Under the pieces are notes generated by a model. That model was given only the letters and a program-made list of their open reading frames with translations, was not told the origin of the DNA and did no database searches. Positions 8,707 through 16,638 of a DNA stretch of 46,357 nt are shown here, piece by piece (the first letter of the stretch is position 1; each line of letters opens with the position of its first letter). The DNA comes from Streptomyces chryseus. Lineage in GTDB: Bacteria; Actinomycetota; Actinomycetes; Streptomycetales; Streptomycetaceae. Location: NCBI RefSeq assembly GCF_014650755.1, contig NZ_BMVO01000033.1, positions 1 to 46,357 of the forward strand, read 5' to 3'. The position numbers and the translations under genes were made by a program.

Positions 8707-10017
8707 TCAGGCCGGGACGTGCACCGCCTCGACGCGGCTCGCGACCAGGTGGTCGCGCTCCCGGCGGGCGGTCCGCTTGCGCAGGCGCAGGATCTGTACC
8801 ACGCCGAGCGTCTCCAGCACGAAGACCGAGCCGAACGCGATCCGGTAGTTGTCGCCGGTCGCGTCGAGCAGCACGCCGACCGCGAGCAGGGTCGTCATCG
8901 AGGCGACGAAGCCGCCCATGTTGACGATGCCCGAGGCCGTGCCCTGGCGCTCGGGCGGGTTGGCGGGGCGGGCGAAGTCGAAGCCGATCATCGAGGCCGG
9001 GCCGCAGGCGCCGAGCACCAGGCACAGGGTGACGAGCAGCCACATGGGCGCGTGCTCGCCCGGGTGCGCGACGGCCGCCGCCCACAGCAGGGCGGTGGCC
9101 GCGACGGTACCGAGCGCGATCGGCGCGCGGGCGGCGCCGTGGCGGGCGATGATCTGCCCGAACACCAGGCCGAGGGCCATGTTGGACAGCACGACGAGCG
9201 TCAGCAGCTCGCCCGCCGTGCCGCGCGAGAGCCCCTGCGCCTCGACGAGGAACGGCATCCCCCACAGCAGCAGGAACACCATTGCCGGGAACTGCGTAGT
9301 GAAGTGCACCCACATCCCCAGCCGCGTCCCCGGCTCGCGCCACGCGGCGGCGATCTGCCGGCGGACGTAGGCCGCGCCCGCGTGCTCGGCGGGGGCCGGT
9401 TCGTACCCCTCGGGGTGGTCCTTCAGGAACAGCAGCAGCAGGACGAGCACGAGCACTCCGGCGAGCGAGCTGCCCGCGAAGGTGGCGGTCCAGCCGACCC
9501 CGTGCAGCAGACGCGCGATGACGAGCGTCGAGACGAGGTTGCCCGCCATCCCGCACAGGCCCGCGAGCTGCGCGATCAGCGGTCCGCGCCGGACGGGGAA
9601 CCAGCGGGCCCCCAGACGCAGTACGGCGATGAACGTCATGGCGTCGCCGCAGCCGAGCAGGGCGCGGGCGGCGAGGGCCGTGCCGTACGAGGGGGAGAGG
9701 GCGAAGGCCGCCTGCCCGAGGGTGAAGAGCACGACGCCGAGGGTCAGGACCTTCTTCGTGCCGAGGCGGTCGACGAGGAGGCCGACGGGTATCTGCATGC
9801 CCGCGTACACGAGGAGCTGGAGTATGGAGAACGTCGACAGCGCGGAGGCGTTGACGTCGAACCGGTCGGCGGCGTCGAGGCCCGCGACGCCCAGGCTCGT
9901 ACGGAAGATGACGGCGACGAAGTAGACGGCGACGCCGATGCCCCAGACGGTGGCGGCGCGCCGGCCGCCGGGTGGGTCGCCGGGCAGGGCGGCGGCGGGA
10001 GCGGCGGAGTCCCTCAC
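8707..10017 (-). CDS. MFS transporter
   Basis: This 436-residue protein has about twelve hydrophobic segments beginning with VWGIGVAVYFVAVIF. It has the MFS loop motif after helix 2 (GLLVDRLGTKKVL, near residue 80) and a long central cytoplasmic loop near 200. The family suggests proton-coupled uptake or efflux of a small metabolite; the substrate is not evident. The GTG start at 10017 overlaps the TGA stop of the upstream GntR-family gene (shared bases 10014-10017), so the two are translationally coupled and the regulator probably controls this transporter. Confidence 0.9.
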   Translation of the reverse strand: MRDSAAPAAALPGDPPGGRRAATVWGIGVAVYFVAVIFRTSLGVAGLDAADRFDVNASALSTFSILQLLVYAGMQIPVGLLVDRLGTKKVLTLGVVLFTLGQAAFALSPSYGTALAARALLGCGDAMTFIAVLRLGARWFPVRRGPLIAQLAGLCGMAGNLVSTLVIARLLHGVGWTATFAGSSLAGVLVLVLLLLFLKDHPEGYEPAPAEHAGAAYVRRQIAAAWREPGTRLGMWVHFTTQFPAMVFLLLWGMPFLVEAQGLSRGTAGELLTLVVLSNMALGLVFGQIIARHGAARAPIALGTVAATALLWAAAVAHPGEHAPMWLLVTLCLVLGACGPASMIGFDFARPANPPERQGTASGIVNMGGFVASMTTLLAVGVLLDATGDNYRIAFGSVFVLETLGVVQILRLRKRTARRERDHLVASRVEAVHVPA

Positions 10018-10700
10018 CGGCCCTCGCCCCGTTCCTCGCCCCGGACCAGCACCTTGACGCGGCTGACGTGGCGGCGTACGCAGCGGGCGGCGCCCTCGAC
10101 GTCGCCCGACCGGATGGCTTCGAGCATCTCGGCGTGCTCGGTGAGGTTCTTGGCGATGCGGTCGGGGTGCGCCTCCATGATGGTGACGCCCATGCGCAGC
10201 TGACGGTCGCGGAGCTGGTCGTAGAGGCGGGAGAGGATCTGGTTCCCGGCGTTGCGGACGATCTCGACGTGGAAGCAGCGGTCGGCGACGGCGACTTCGG
10301 CGAGGTCGCCTTCGAGGGCGCGCTGCTTCTGCTCCTCCAGCAGTTGTTCGAGCCGTGCGACGAGGGCGGCGGAGGCGGGTACGGCGCGGCGTACCGCGAA
10401 CTCCTCCACCAGCAGCCGGGTCTCGACGACGTCGGCGATCTCCTGGGCGGAGACGGCGAGGACGAGGGCGCCCTTCTTCGGGTACAGCTTGATGAGGCCC
10501 TCGACCTCCAGCCGCAGCAGCGCCTCGCGCACCGGCGTCCTGGACACGCCGACGGCGTCGGCGAGGTCGCCTTCGGTGAGCAGGGTGCCGCCCTCGTAGT
10601 GCCGGTCGAGTACGCCCTTCTTGATGTGGGTGTAGACGCGCTCGGCGGCGGCGGGCTGCTTGACGGTGCTGGGCGGGGGGACCGGGGGTGCGGCAGGCAT
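10014..10700 (-). CDS. GntR-family regulator, FCD (FadR) subgroup
   Basis: The 228-residue protein starts at ATG 10700; a GTG two codons upstream is an alternative. Residues about 15-85 form the winged helix with the classic GntR signature TEGDLADAVGVSRTPVREALLRLEVEGLI. The following FCD helical bundle (about 90-220) carries ETRLLVEEFAVRRA, FHVEIVRNAGN and a late EHAEMLEAI histidine typical of the metal-assisted carboxylate effector site. It most likely senses an organic acid. It overlaps the MFS gene by four bases, which points to a regulator/transporter pair for the same compound. Confidence 0.92.
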   Translation of the reverse strand: MPAAPPVPPPSTVKQPAAAERVYTHIKKGVLDRHYEGGTLLTEGDLADAVGVSRTPVREALLRLEVEGLIKLYPKKGALVLAVSAQEIADVVETRLLVEEFAVRRAVPASAALVARLEQLLEEQKQRALEGDLAEVAVADRCFHVEIVRNAGNQILSRLYDQLRDRQLRMGVTIMEAHPDRIAKNLTEHAEMLEAIRSGDVEGAARCVRRHVSRVKVLVRGEERGEGR

Positions 10701-10811
10701 GCGCACAGCTTAGATACAACAGGAGTGCGTCAGAAGGGAGCGTCCGCATCCCGGAACGGGCGGGGGCGCGGCGACGCCCGTCCGGTCACCGGCCGCCACC
10801 GCGCCCCGGCT

Positions 10812-12068
10812 TCACCCCTTCGCGCCGGTCGCCGCGGCCGCCGTCTCGGCGGGGGACGGTAGGCCGGACGCCCGCTCGACGGGCGTCCCCTCGTCCCCCT
10901 CTCCCCGGCCCCACCGGTTCGCCCTCCGCATCCGCGACACCAGCGGTTCGGTCCACCGTGCCGTCAGCGGGCCCAGGATGACGAGGATCAGGACGTACGC
11001 CGTGGCGATCGGGCCGATCCGTGGCTCGGTCGCCACCGCGAGGCCCGCTATCACGATCGAGAACTCGCCCCGCGCCACCAGTGCTCCGCCCGCCCGCAGC
11101 CGGCCGCGCGGGCCGATGCCCGCGCGCCGCGCGGCGTACCAGCCGGTGGCGATCTTCGTGAACGTCGTCACGACGGCGAGCAGCAGTGCGGGCAGCAGCA
11201 CCGGCGGGATGGCCGCCGGGTCCGTCGACAGGCCGAAGAAGACGAAGAAGACGGCCGCGAAGAGGTCCCGCAGCGGCGTCAGCAGCTTGCGCGCGCCCTC
11301 CGCGACCTCTCCCGACAGCGCGATGCCGACGAGGAACGCCCCCACGGCCGCGGACACCTGCAACTGCTGTGCCACTCCGGCCACCAGCACGGTCAGCCCG
11401 AGCACCACGAGCAGCAGCATCTCCGGGTTGTCCGACGAGACCGCCCGGCTGATCAGCCGCCCGTGCCGCAGGGCGACGTACAGGACGAGCCCGACCGTGC
11501 CGAGCGCGACGACCAGCGCCACGCTGCCGCCGGCGAGGCCCACGCCGGCGAGCAGCGCCGTCAGCAGCGGCAGGTAGACCGCCATCGACAGGTCTTCCAT
11601 CACCAGGACGCCGAGCACGACCGGCGTCTCGCGGTTGCCGAGGCGGCCGAGGTCGGTGAGCACCTTGGCGACGACACCCGACGACGAGATCCAGGTGACA
11701 CCGGCCAGGGCGACCGCGGCCACCGGCCCCCACCCGAGGAGGAGCGCGGCGGCCGCGCCCGGTGTGGCGTTGAGGACGAAGTCGACGGCGCCGGACGGGT
11801 ATTGGGTCTTGAGGCTGGTGACCAGCTCGGAGGCGCTGTACTCCAGGCCCAGCAGGAGCAGCAGCAGGATGACGCCGATCTCGGCGCCGACCGCCACGAA
11901 GTCCTCGCTGGCGTCGAGCGGCAGCAGTCCTCCCTGCCCGAACGCGAGCCCCGCCAGCAGGTAGAGGGGTATGGGGGACAGGCCCACCCGCTCCGCCAGC
12001 CGGCCGATGAGGCCGAGCGCCAGGATGAGCGAGCCGAGTTCGATCAGCAGCGCGGTGGTGTTGTGCAC
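10812..12068 (-). CDS. CPA2-family cation/proton antiporter, KhtU/KefB-like membrane subunit
   Basis: This 418-residue integral membrane protein shows the Na+/H+-exchanger fold of the CPA2 family. It has many hydrophobic helices starting TALLIELGSLILALGLIG, an LLLGLEYS segment near residue 77, and the conserved WISSSGVVAKVL...VLVMEDL block near 123-160. No cytosolic RCK domain is fused, because the regulatory part is encoded by the preceding gene. The GTG start lies three bases after that gene's TGA, so tight coupling is expected. Bacillus KhtT/KhtU (YhaT/YhaU) has the same two-part design for K+/H+ antiport; K+ as substrate here is inferred. Confidence 0.9.
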   Translation of the reverse strand: MHNTTALLIELGSLILALGLIGRLAERVGLSPIPLYLLAGLAFGQGGLLPLDASEDFVAVGAEIGVILLLLLLGLEYSASELVTSLKTQYPSGAVDFVLNATPGAAAALLLGWGPVAAVALAGVTWISSSGVVAKVLTDLGRLGNRETPVVLGVLVMEDLSMAVYLPLLTALLAGVGLAGGSVALVVALGTVGLVLYVALRHGRLISRAVSSDNPEMLLLVVLGLTVLVAGVAQQLQVSAAVGAFLVGIALSGEVAEGARKLLTPLRDLFAAVFFVFFGLSTDPAAIPPVLLPALLLAVVTTFTKIATGWYAARRAGIGPRGRLRAGGALVARGEFSIVIAGLAVATEPRIGPIATAYVLILVILGPLTARWTEPLVSRMRRANRWGRGEGDEGTPVERASGLPSPAETAAAATGAKG

Positions 12069-12071
12069 GGC

Positions 12072-12542
12072 TCAGCCCCCCGCGATGATCTCGACGAGCG
12101 CGTCGACGCCCTCGCGGGTGCCGACGACGACCAGCGTGTCGCCGATGGACAGCCGGAATTCGGGCCCCGGCGACGGCGTGGCGGCGGTCCGCTGGAGCAC
12201 GGCGACGATCGACGCGCCCGTACGGCTGCGCGCCCGGGTGTCACCGAGCGGCCGTCCGGCGTACGGCGACTTGGCGGTCACCTGGATGTGCTCGGTGACG
12301 AGGTCGATGCCGTCGGTGCGTACGGCGTCGATGGGCGCCGTGTCGATCAGGTGGGCCAGGGCCGTGGCCTCATCGGGCGACAGGGGTACGGACAGGAGGC
12401 ACGCGTCGGGGTCGTCACGGTCGTAGAAGCCGATGAAGCGCCGGCCGTCCTTGTGGACGACGACCGAGATGTGCTGGCCGTCGTCGGTCGTGAAGTCGTA
12501 CTGCGTGCCGACCCCCGGCAACGTGGTCCGGCGCGTGCCCAT
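12072..12542 (-). CDS. TrkA_C-domain regulatory subunit of the antiporter (KhtT-like)
   Basis: The 156-residue cytosolic protein starts at ATG 12542. The N-terminal half (LPGVGTQYDFTTDDGQHISVVVHKDGRRFIGFYD) is typical of the antiporter regulatory subunits. The C-terminal half (about residues 80-155) is a TrkA_C/RCK_C domain with GRPLGDTRARSRTGASIVAVLQR and LSIGDTLVVVGTREGVDAL. Such domains bind small ligands (nucleotides or c-di-AMP in relatives) and gate the membrane subunit encoded immediately downstream. The longer ORF upstream of ATG 12542 is arginine-rich shadow sequence and was not used. Confidence 0.88.
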   Translation of the reverse strand: MGTRRTTLPGVGTQYDFTTDDGQHISVVVHKDGRRFIGFYDRDDPDACLLSVPLSPDEATALAHLIDTAPIDAVRTDGIDLVTEHIQVTAKSPYAGRPLGDTRARSRTGASIVAVLQRTAATPSPGPEFRLSIGDTLVVVGTREGVDALVEIIAGG

Positions 12543-12723
12543 GGTCTGCCTCCCGGTCTGCCGCCCGGCCGCTGCACGTGCGGACATGCGGGCACGGCGG
12601 CCGTGATCCACGAGCAGTGCGACCGGCTACTTTGCCTTGCCATTACCCTACGCTGCCCGTCCGCGAGCCTCCTGTCGGGCGTATCCGCAGCTCAGAGGCA
12701 CGGCGAGGGCGGCGAGCGTGAGA

Positions 12724-12756
12724 GCGGCGGCGCCCCGTGACGCGGAGCGCCGCCGC
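12724..12756 (-). terminator. GC-rich hairpin downstream of the 61-residue ORF
   Basis: GCGGCGGCGC (12724-12733) pairs perfectly with GCGCCGCCGC (12747-12756). The hairpin sits 28 bp past the stop of the small leftward gene. Confidence 0.5.
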
Positions 12757-12783
12757 CCTCCCCACGCGACTGCGCGCGAGACC

Positions 12784-12969
12784 TCAGGGGCGGTGAGCGA
12801 CCGCCGGGTCCTCTTCTCCGCCCCTGCCGGGGCCGGTGTCGCCGGCCCGGTCCGGGTCCGCGGCGTCGGAATGTCGCGGCTCGTGCCGCGCGGCGTCGTG
12901 CGGTTCGGAGGAACGGGCGACTTCGGCCCGCACCATGGCGTTCAGTGCGGCATACGGGTCGATGGGCAT
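12784..12969 (-). CDS. small conserved-looking hypothetical protein
   Basis: The 61-residue ORF from ATG 12969 begins MPIDPYAALNAMVRAEVARS and then turns hydrophilic and acidic (many D, E, R, H). The helix-like N-terminus and the GAAGGAC ribosome-binding site about eight bases upstream support translation. No transmembrane segment or known motif is visible. The upstream in-frame extension (MPSPSLRHRDH) lacks a ribosome-binding site and is excluded. The function is unknown. Confidence 0.6.
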   Translation of the reverse strand: MPIDPYAALNAMVRAEVARSSEPHDAARHEPRHSDAADPDRAGDTGPGRGGEEDPAVAHRP

Positions 12970-13054
12970 GGTGAACGTCCTTCTCGTCGAGGGGTGGTCG
13001 CGGTGCCGGAGCGACGGCGACGGCACAGCGGTGTGCCGGGCCGCGCCGGCCCCC

Positions 13055-13513
13055 TCAGCAGCGCAGGACCACCCGCCGCCGCTCCCCGCCGGCCGCCGGA
13101 GCCACGTCGGCCCCCGGGACCGCCCGCCCGGCGCCGGGGCGCCTCCCCCCGTTCCGCGTACGCCGGTACGCCGTCACCACGCCGACGGCCCGCCCCCTGC
13201 TGCCGCTGCGCACCCGCTCGCGCCGAGCGCCCCGGGCACCGTCCCCGGCCCCCCGCACCTCGCTGTCCCCCGCGTCCGACGGCTGCCCCTCGCCCCCGGC
13301 ACCGGCACCGGCACCGGAACCGGCACCTGAACCGGGACTGGGAAACGAACCCGCCCCGCCCCCCAGAACAGCCGCCTCCCCCGCCGCCCACATCACCGGA
13401 GGCCGCACCTGCCCCACCGACCCGCCCTCCCCCAGCACCACGGCGAGCACGGCGGTGAGGACCAGCAGTACCGTCAGCGCGCCGCTGCGGACCGCGCGCG
13501 GGACGAGGCACAT
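13055..13513 (-). CDS. putative secreted or membrane-anchored low-complexity protein
   Basis: The ORF gives 152 residues from ATG 13513 (MCLVPRAVRSGALTVLLVLTAVLAVVLGEG), with a positively charged start and a hydrophobic segment at about residues 11-28. This fits an anchor or signal peptide. A Gly/Ser/Ala-rich stretch with repeated GSGAG units (about 58-78) follows, then an Arg-rich C-terminal half. In this GC-rich sequence an arginine-rich ORF can be spurious, so only the N-terminal hydrophobic part argues for a real gene. It is divergent from the DM13 gene. Confidence 0.45.
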   Translation of the reverse strand: MCLVPRAVRSGALTVLLVLTAVLAVVLGEGGSVGQVRPPVMWAAGEAAVLGGGAGSFPSPGSGAGSGAGAGAGGEGQPSDAGDSEVRGAGDGARGARRERVRSGSRGRAVGVVTAYRRTRNGGRRPGAGRAVPGADVAPAAGGERRRVVLRC

Positions 13514-13652
13514 GGCAGGCATGTGCCTCTCGTCCCACGGGCGCGCCGGTTCTTAGCCGTACGACGCCCAAGACCCCACCACCGGGCTAGTGGCGAACGC
13601 CCGTTCTCCCGAATCCCCCCTCGGAGCGGGCGGCCGCGTGTTGAATGGGCGC

Positions 13653-14201
13653 ATGCGACGCACACTTGGCAAGCCCCTGGTCATCGGAGTCCTGGTCGTC
13701 GGCATGCTCATGGCCGTCGCCGGTCTGTACTGGTTCCAGCCGTGGAAGCTGTGGGTGGACGAGACCGTGCGGGACGAGCTCCCCGTGGCGGCCCCCACCA
13801 CCACCGGGCGGGACTCCTCCTCCGCACCGTCCGCGCCGCCGGCGCCGCGGACCCTGGCTTCCGGCACCCTGATCAGCCACGAGCACAGCACCAGCGGTAC
13901 GGCGAAGATCATCCGGCTGCCCGACGGCTCCCGCACCCTCCGCCTCCAGGGCCTCGCCACCAGCAGCGGCCCCGACCTGCGGGTCTGGCTGACCGACGCG
14001 CCGGTCAGGGCGGGCAGGGACGGCTGGCACGTCTTCGACGACGGCAGGCACGTCAGCCTCGGCAAGCTGAAGGGCAACAAGGGCGACCAGAACTACGCGC
14101 TGCCGGCCGGGCTGGATCTCAAGGGCCTTACGAGCGTGAGCATCTGGTGCGACCGCTTCGACGTCTCGTTCGGCGCCGCCGCACTGACGGCTCCCGCGTA
14201 A
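13653..14201 (+). CDS. DM13-domain membrane-anchored protein
   Basis: The 182-residue protein starts at ATG 13653. A single N-terminal transmembrane segment (KPLVIGVLVVGMLMAVAGLYWF, about residues 7-28) is followed by a Pro/Ala/Thr-rich linker. An extracytoplasmic DM13 domain (about 70-180) follows, with the characteristic SGTAKIIRLPDGSRTLRL, GPDLRVWLTD and C-terminal SVSIWCDRFDVSFG elements. DM13 domains are thought to take part in redox or electron-transfer reactions through a near-invariant cysteine, here in SIWCDRF. The exact partner is unknown. Confidence 0.88.
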   Translation: MRRTLGKPLVIGVLVVGMLMAVAGLYWFQPWKLWVDETVRDELPVAAPTTTGRDSSSAPSAPPAPRTLASGTLISHEHSTSGTAKIIRLPDGSRTLRLQGLATSSGPDLRVWLTDAPVRAGRDGWHVFDDGRHVSLGKLKGNKGDQNYALPAGLDLKGLTSVSIWCDRFDVSFGAAALTAPA

Positions 14202-14222
14202 CCGCCCGGGCGGGCCCCGGAA

Positions 14223-14678
14223 TCAGCCGGGCAGCCACATCGCGAACGCCACGACACTGCCCCGCGCCCGGTCCGCGCTCCCCGCTCCACCCTCGATGAC
14301 CAGCCGGTCCGTGATGAGCCGCGTCAGCCACAACCCCCGCCCGCCGTGGCTGCCGCCCAGCCCCGGCGCCAGTTCCGGGATGACGGAGGAGGCGAACCCC
14401 GGCCCCGAGTCGCTGATCACGCATTCGAGCGCGCCGGGTGAGCCGGCGGACCGGTGCAGCAGCAACCGGCCGCCCCCGCCGCCGTGCTCGACCGCGTTCG
14501 TGGCCACCGCGTCCGCCGCCAGGACGAAGTCGCCGCGCCGGGGCTCCGCCAGTCCGGCCCAGGCGGCGTACTGGTCGACCAGCACACGCAGCCGGGGCAT
14601 GTCGTCGCGGCCGAAGTCGAACTCCAGCAGCCGCTCCCGCGCCCCGTCGTTGTCGACGTGGATCCCTTCCGTCACCAT
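14223..14678 (-). CDS. RsbW-like ATP-binding protein (anti-sigma/GHKL)
   Basis: This 151-residue GHKL-fold ATPase has the N-box AADAVATNAVEHGGGGG (about residues 46-62), then the G1-type DSGPGFAS and the G2-type GLGGSHGGRGLWLTRLITD. These are the ATP-lid features of anti-sigma kinases such as RsbW or SpoIIAB. It should bind, and may phosphorylate, an antagonist. The ATG start (14678) lies inside the last codons of the upstream MEDS/STAS gene (overlap 14672-14678), so the two are translationally coupled and likely partners. Confidence 0.87.
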   Translation of the reverse strand: MVTEGIHVDNDGARERLLEFDFGRDDMPRLRVLVDQYAAWAGLAEPRRGDFVLAADAVATNAVEHGGGGGRLLLHRSAGSPGALECVISDSGPGFASSVIPELAPGLGGSHGGRGLWLTRLITDRLVIEGGAGSADRARGSVVAFAMWLPG

Positions 14679-15559
14679 GCCCGCACCGCCTCCGTCAGCG
14701 TGAGGCGCCGGACCCGCTCCGAGCCGAGTCGGCGCAGCAGCACCGCCTGCGCGGCGGCGCAACGTACCTCGACGCCGTCGTGTCCGTCGGCCCCGGCGAT
14801 CCGCTCGATGAGGTCGAGGGCGCACCGTACGGCGAGGAAGTGCAGAGGCATGAGGTCCACCAGCAGCCGCCGGGACGCGGCGGACCGCTCCAGCGCGTCG
14901 TTCAGGGCGGTCAGGAAGGGTTCGCGCGTGGCGTGGTCGGCCTCGCCCGCGACCCTGACCGAGTGCTCGCGGTGCACGATCCGCAGCTCGCCGAGCGAGC
15001 CGAGCAGCGAGCGGGGGTGCGCGTCCGACATGGCGTCGAGCACGTCGTCGTCGAAGGCGCGCCGGTCGTAGGAGCAGACCTCATTGTACGGACGCCCGTC
15101 GAAGAGGTGCTCGGCGTGCGACTCGCGGTGCATCATCGTCTCGATGTCGGCGTCGAGGTCCGCCACCCAGTGCATGTCGATGAACGCCCGCAGCCCCTGG
15201 TAGCCCTGCGCGACGGCGAGCGCGGTCTCCTCGCCGAGACGGTCCCACTGCCGCTCGGGGGTGAAGCCGCGGCCGGGGTGGATCAGCGCCCGCATGCTGC
15301 TGTTCGTCAGCTGCCCCCGCCCACGCGCCTCCGCGAGCAGCCGGCTGGTCCCGTCCAGGCGGGTCCGTACGGCGTCGGGATCGAGCTGCGGCGCCGCGAA
15401 GACGATCACCTTCTCGCCGCGCGCCAGTCCCGTGCGGACGTAGGTGACGAGCGCGTCCCAGTTGGCCTCGTCGTCCGCGTAGCTGAGGAACGCGTGGTCA
15501 CCCGCCCGCATCCCCTGTACGGGCATCAGGCCCGGATGCGCGTCTGCCCGTTCATGCAT
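14672..15559 (-). CDS. MEDS-domain protein with STAS-like C-terminus
   Basis: The 295-residue protein starts at ATG 15559 (MHERADAHPG). Residues about 15-175 match the MEDS (methanogen/methylotroph DcmR sensory) domain, beginning GDHAFLSYADDEANWDALVTYVRTGLARGEKVIVF and including a GRGFTPERQW block. The last 90 residues have an antagonist-like layout (REPFLTALNDAL...RRLLVDLMPLHFLAVRCALDLIERI). The domain pairing suggests a sensor that feeds into the RsbW-like ATPase whose gene overlaps its end. The ligand is unknown. The MEDS assignment is good; the STAS reading is weaker. Confidence 0.8.
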   Translation of the reverse strand: MHERADAHPGLMPVQGMRAGDHAFLSYADDEANWDALVTYVRTGLARGEKVIVFAAPQLDPDAVRTRLDGTSRLLAEARGRGQLTNSSMRALIHPGRGFTPERQWDRLGEETALAVAQGYQGLRAFIDMHWVADLDADIETMMHRESHAEHLFDGRPYNEVCSYDRRAFDDDVLDAMSDAHPRSLLGSLGELRIVHREHSVRVAGEADHATREPFLTALNDALERSAASRRLLVDLMPLHFLAVRCALDLIERIAGADGHDGVEVRCAAAQAVLLRRLGSERVRRLTLTEAVRAW

Positions 15560-15787
15560 CGCTCGTGGGGGTCCCTTCCTGCTGTGCGCCCCACCATAGG
15601 GACAGCGGGAGGAGTTGCGTAGCCGTACCGGGACTCCCGGGACCGCGCTCGAACGGACGGCCGTACCGGAGCGCATGACAGGGCGCCGGGCCCGAACGTA
15701 AGATCGCCGCACGGCATCGCGTGTCGGTCACCGTCCGGGTGAGGCATGGAGGTAGCCCGTGAGTTTGCCTTACGGAGGCATTCCACA

Positions 15788-16174
15788 ATGTCAGTGCAGC
15801 TGAATCACACCATCGTCCACTCCCGCGACAAGCGGGAATCCGCTGAGTTCTTCACCCGCGTCATGGGCGTGGAGATCGCGGCCGAGTGGGGCCCGTTCAT
15901 CGCCGTCGAACTGAGCAACGGCGTCACCCTCGACTTCGCGACCGTCCCGGCGGAGTCGATCACCCCGCAGCACTACGCCTTCCTCGTCACGGAGGAAGAG
16001 TTCGACGGGATCTTCCAGCGCGTCCAGGGCGCCGGCCTCACGTACTACGCCGATCCGCACGGCAAGCAGCCGGGCGAGATCAACCGCAACGACGGCGGCC
16101 GGGGCGTGTACTTCATGGACCCGTCGGGCCACGCCCTGGAAGCGATCACCCGCCCGTACGGCGGCGGCGCCTAG
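15788..16174 (+). CDS. VOC-family protein (glyoxalase/dioxygenase fold)
   Basis: This 128-residue single-domain VOC protein has the usual beta-alpha-beta-beta-beta repeats. HTIVHSRDKRESAEFFTRVMG opens the first module, and GRGVYFMDPSGHALEAITRP closes the second with the metal-ligand histidine/glutamate region. The family includes glyoxalases, dioxygenases and fosfomycin- or bleomycin-resistance proteins; sequence alone does not choose between them. The start is ATG 15788 after TTACGGAGG. A strong hairpin follows the stop. Confidence 0.88.
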   Translation: MSVQLNHTIVHSRDKRESAEFFTRVMGVEIAAEWGPFIAVELSNGVTLDFATVPAESITPQHYAFLVTEEEFDGIFQRVQGAGLTYYADPHGKQPGEINRNDGGRGVYFMDPSGHALEAITRPYGGGA

Positions 16175-16184
16175 GCAGCACCAC

Positions 16185-16213
16185 AGGGCCGGGAAGCACC
16201 GCTTCCCGGCCCT
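16185..16213 (+). terminator. hairpin after the VOC gene
   Basis: AGGGCCGGGAAGC (16185-16197) and GCTTCCCGGCCCT (16201-16213) form a perfect 13-bp stem with a three-base loop, 11 bp past the stop codon. Confidence 0.75.
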
Positions 16214-16386
16214 CACCCGTCCGGCGCCGCGTACCCCGCCGCCGCGACGGCCGTGCGGCGGCGCCTCCGTCCCAGCATCGCAATCCGTACGCGAGCACGA
16301 ACCCTCATCACATAGGGCGAACGGGGTAAAGGCCCGTCCGGGTGGGCGCGTATAAAGGTTGCCGGACGAACTCGGAGGAGCGACGA

Positions 16387-16638
16387 GTGGCCAGTGCGAC
16401 AGATGCCGTCAGCACACTGATGGTGCAGAAATTCGGAGTGGACCCGGCGGCCGTCCGACCCGAGAGCCCGCTCTACGCCTTGCGCTTGGATTCCCTCGCG
16501 CTGGAGGAATTGCGCATCCTCATCGAAGAGCACCTGAACATCGACCTGGAAGACGCGGCGCTGACGTCCCGCAACACCGTGGGCGAACTGGTCGCCCTCG
16601 TGCACACCAAACTCGTCCACACCGGGAGCCTGGGATGA
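16387..16638 (+). CDS. acyl/peptidyl carrier protein
   Basis: The 83-residue product from GTG 16387 is a small helical carrier protein. The phosphopantetheine site is the DSLALEEL motif (about residue 36), the same DSL context that holds the prosthetic-group serine in acyl carrier proteins. Helices on either side (STLMVQKFGVDPAAVRPESPLY and LRILIEEHLNIDLEDAAL) match the family. GGAGGAG precedes the start. The stop overlaps the start of the ketosynthase gene (ATGA at 16635-16638), so the carrier and synthase are made together. It most likely carries a growing or preloaded acyl chain for the neighbouring enzymes. Confidence 0.9.
   Translation: MASATDAVSTLMVQKFGVDPAAVRPESPLYALRLDSLALEELRILIEEHLNIDLEDAALTSRNTVGELVALVHTKLVHTGSLG

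Noticed and set aside
13055..13513. Strong claim for a secreted protein
   Set aside because: Only the N-terminal hydrophobic part is convincing; the Arg-rich half may be a GC artefact, so it is listed at low confidence.
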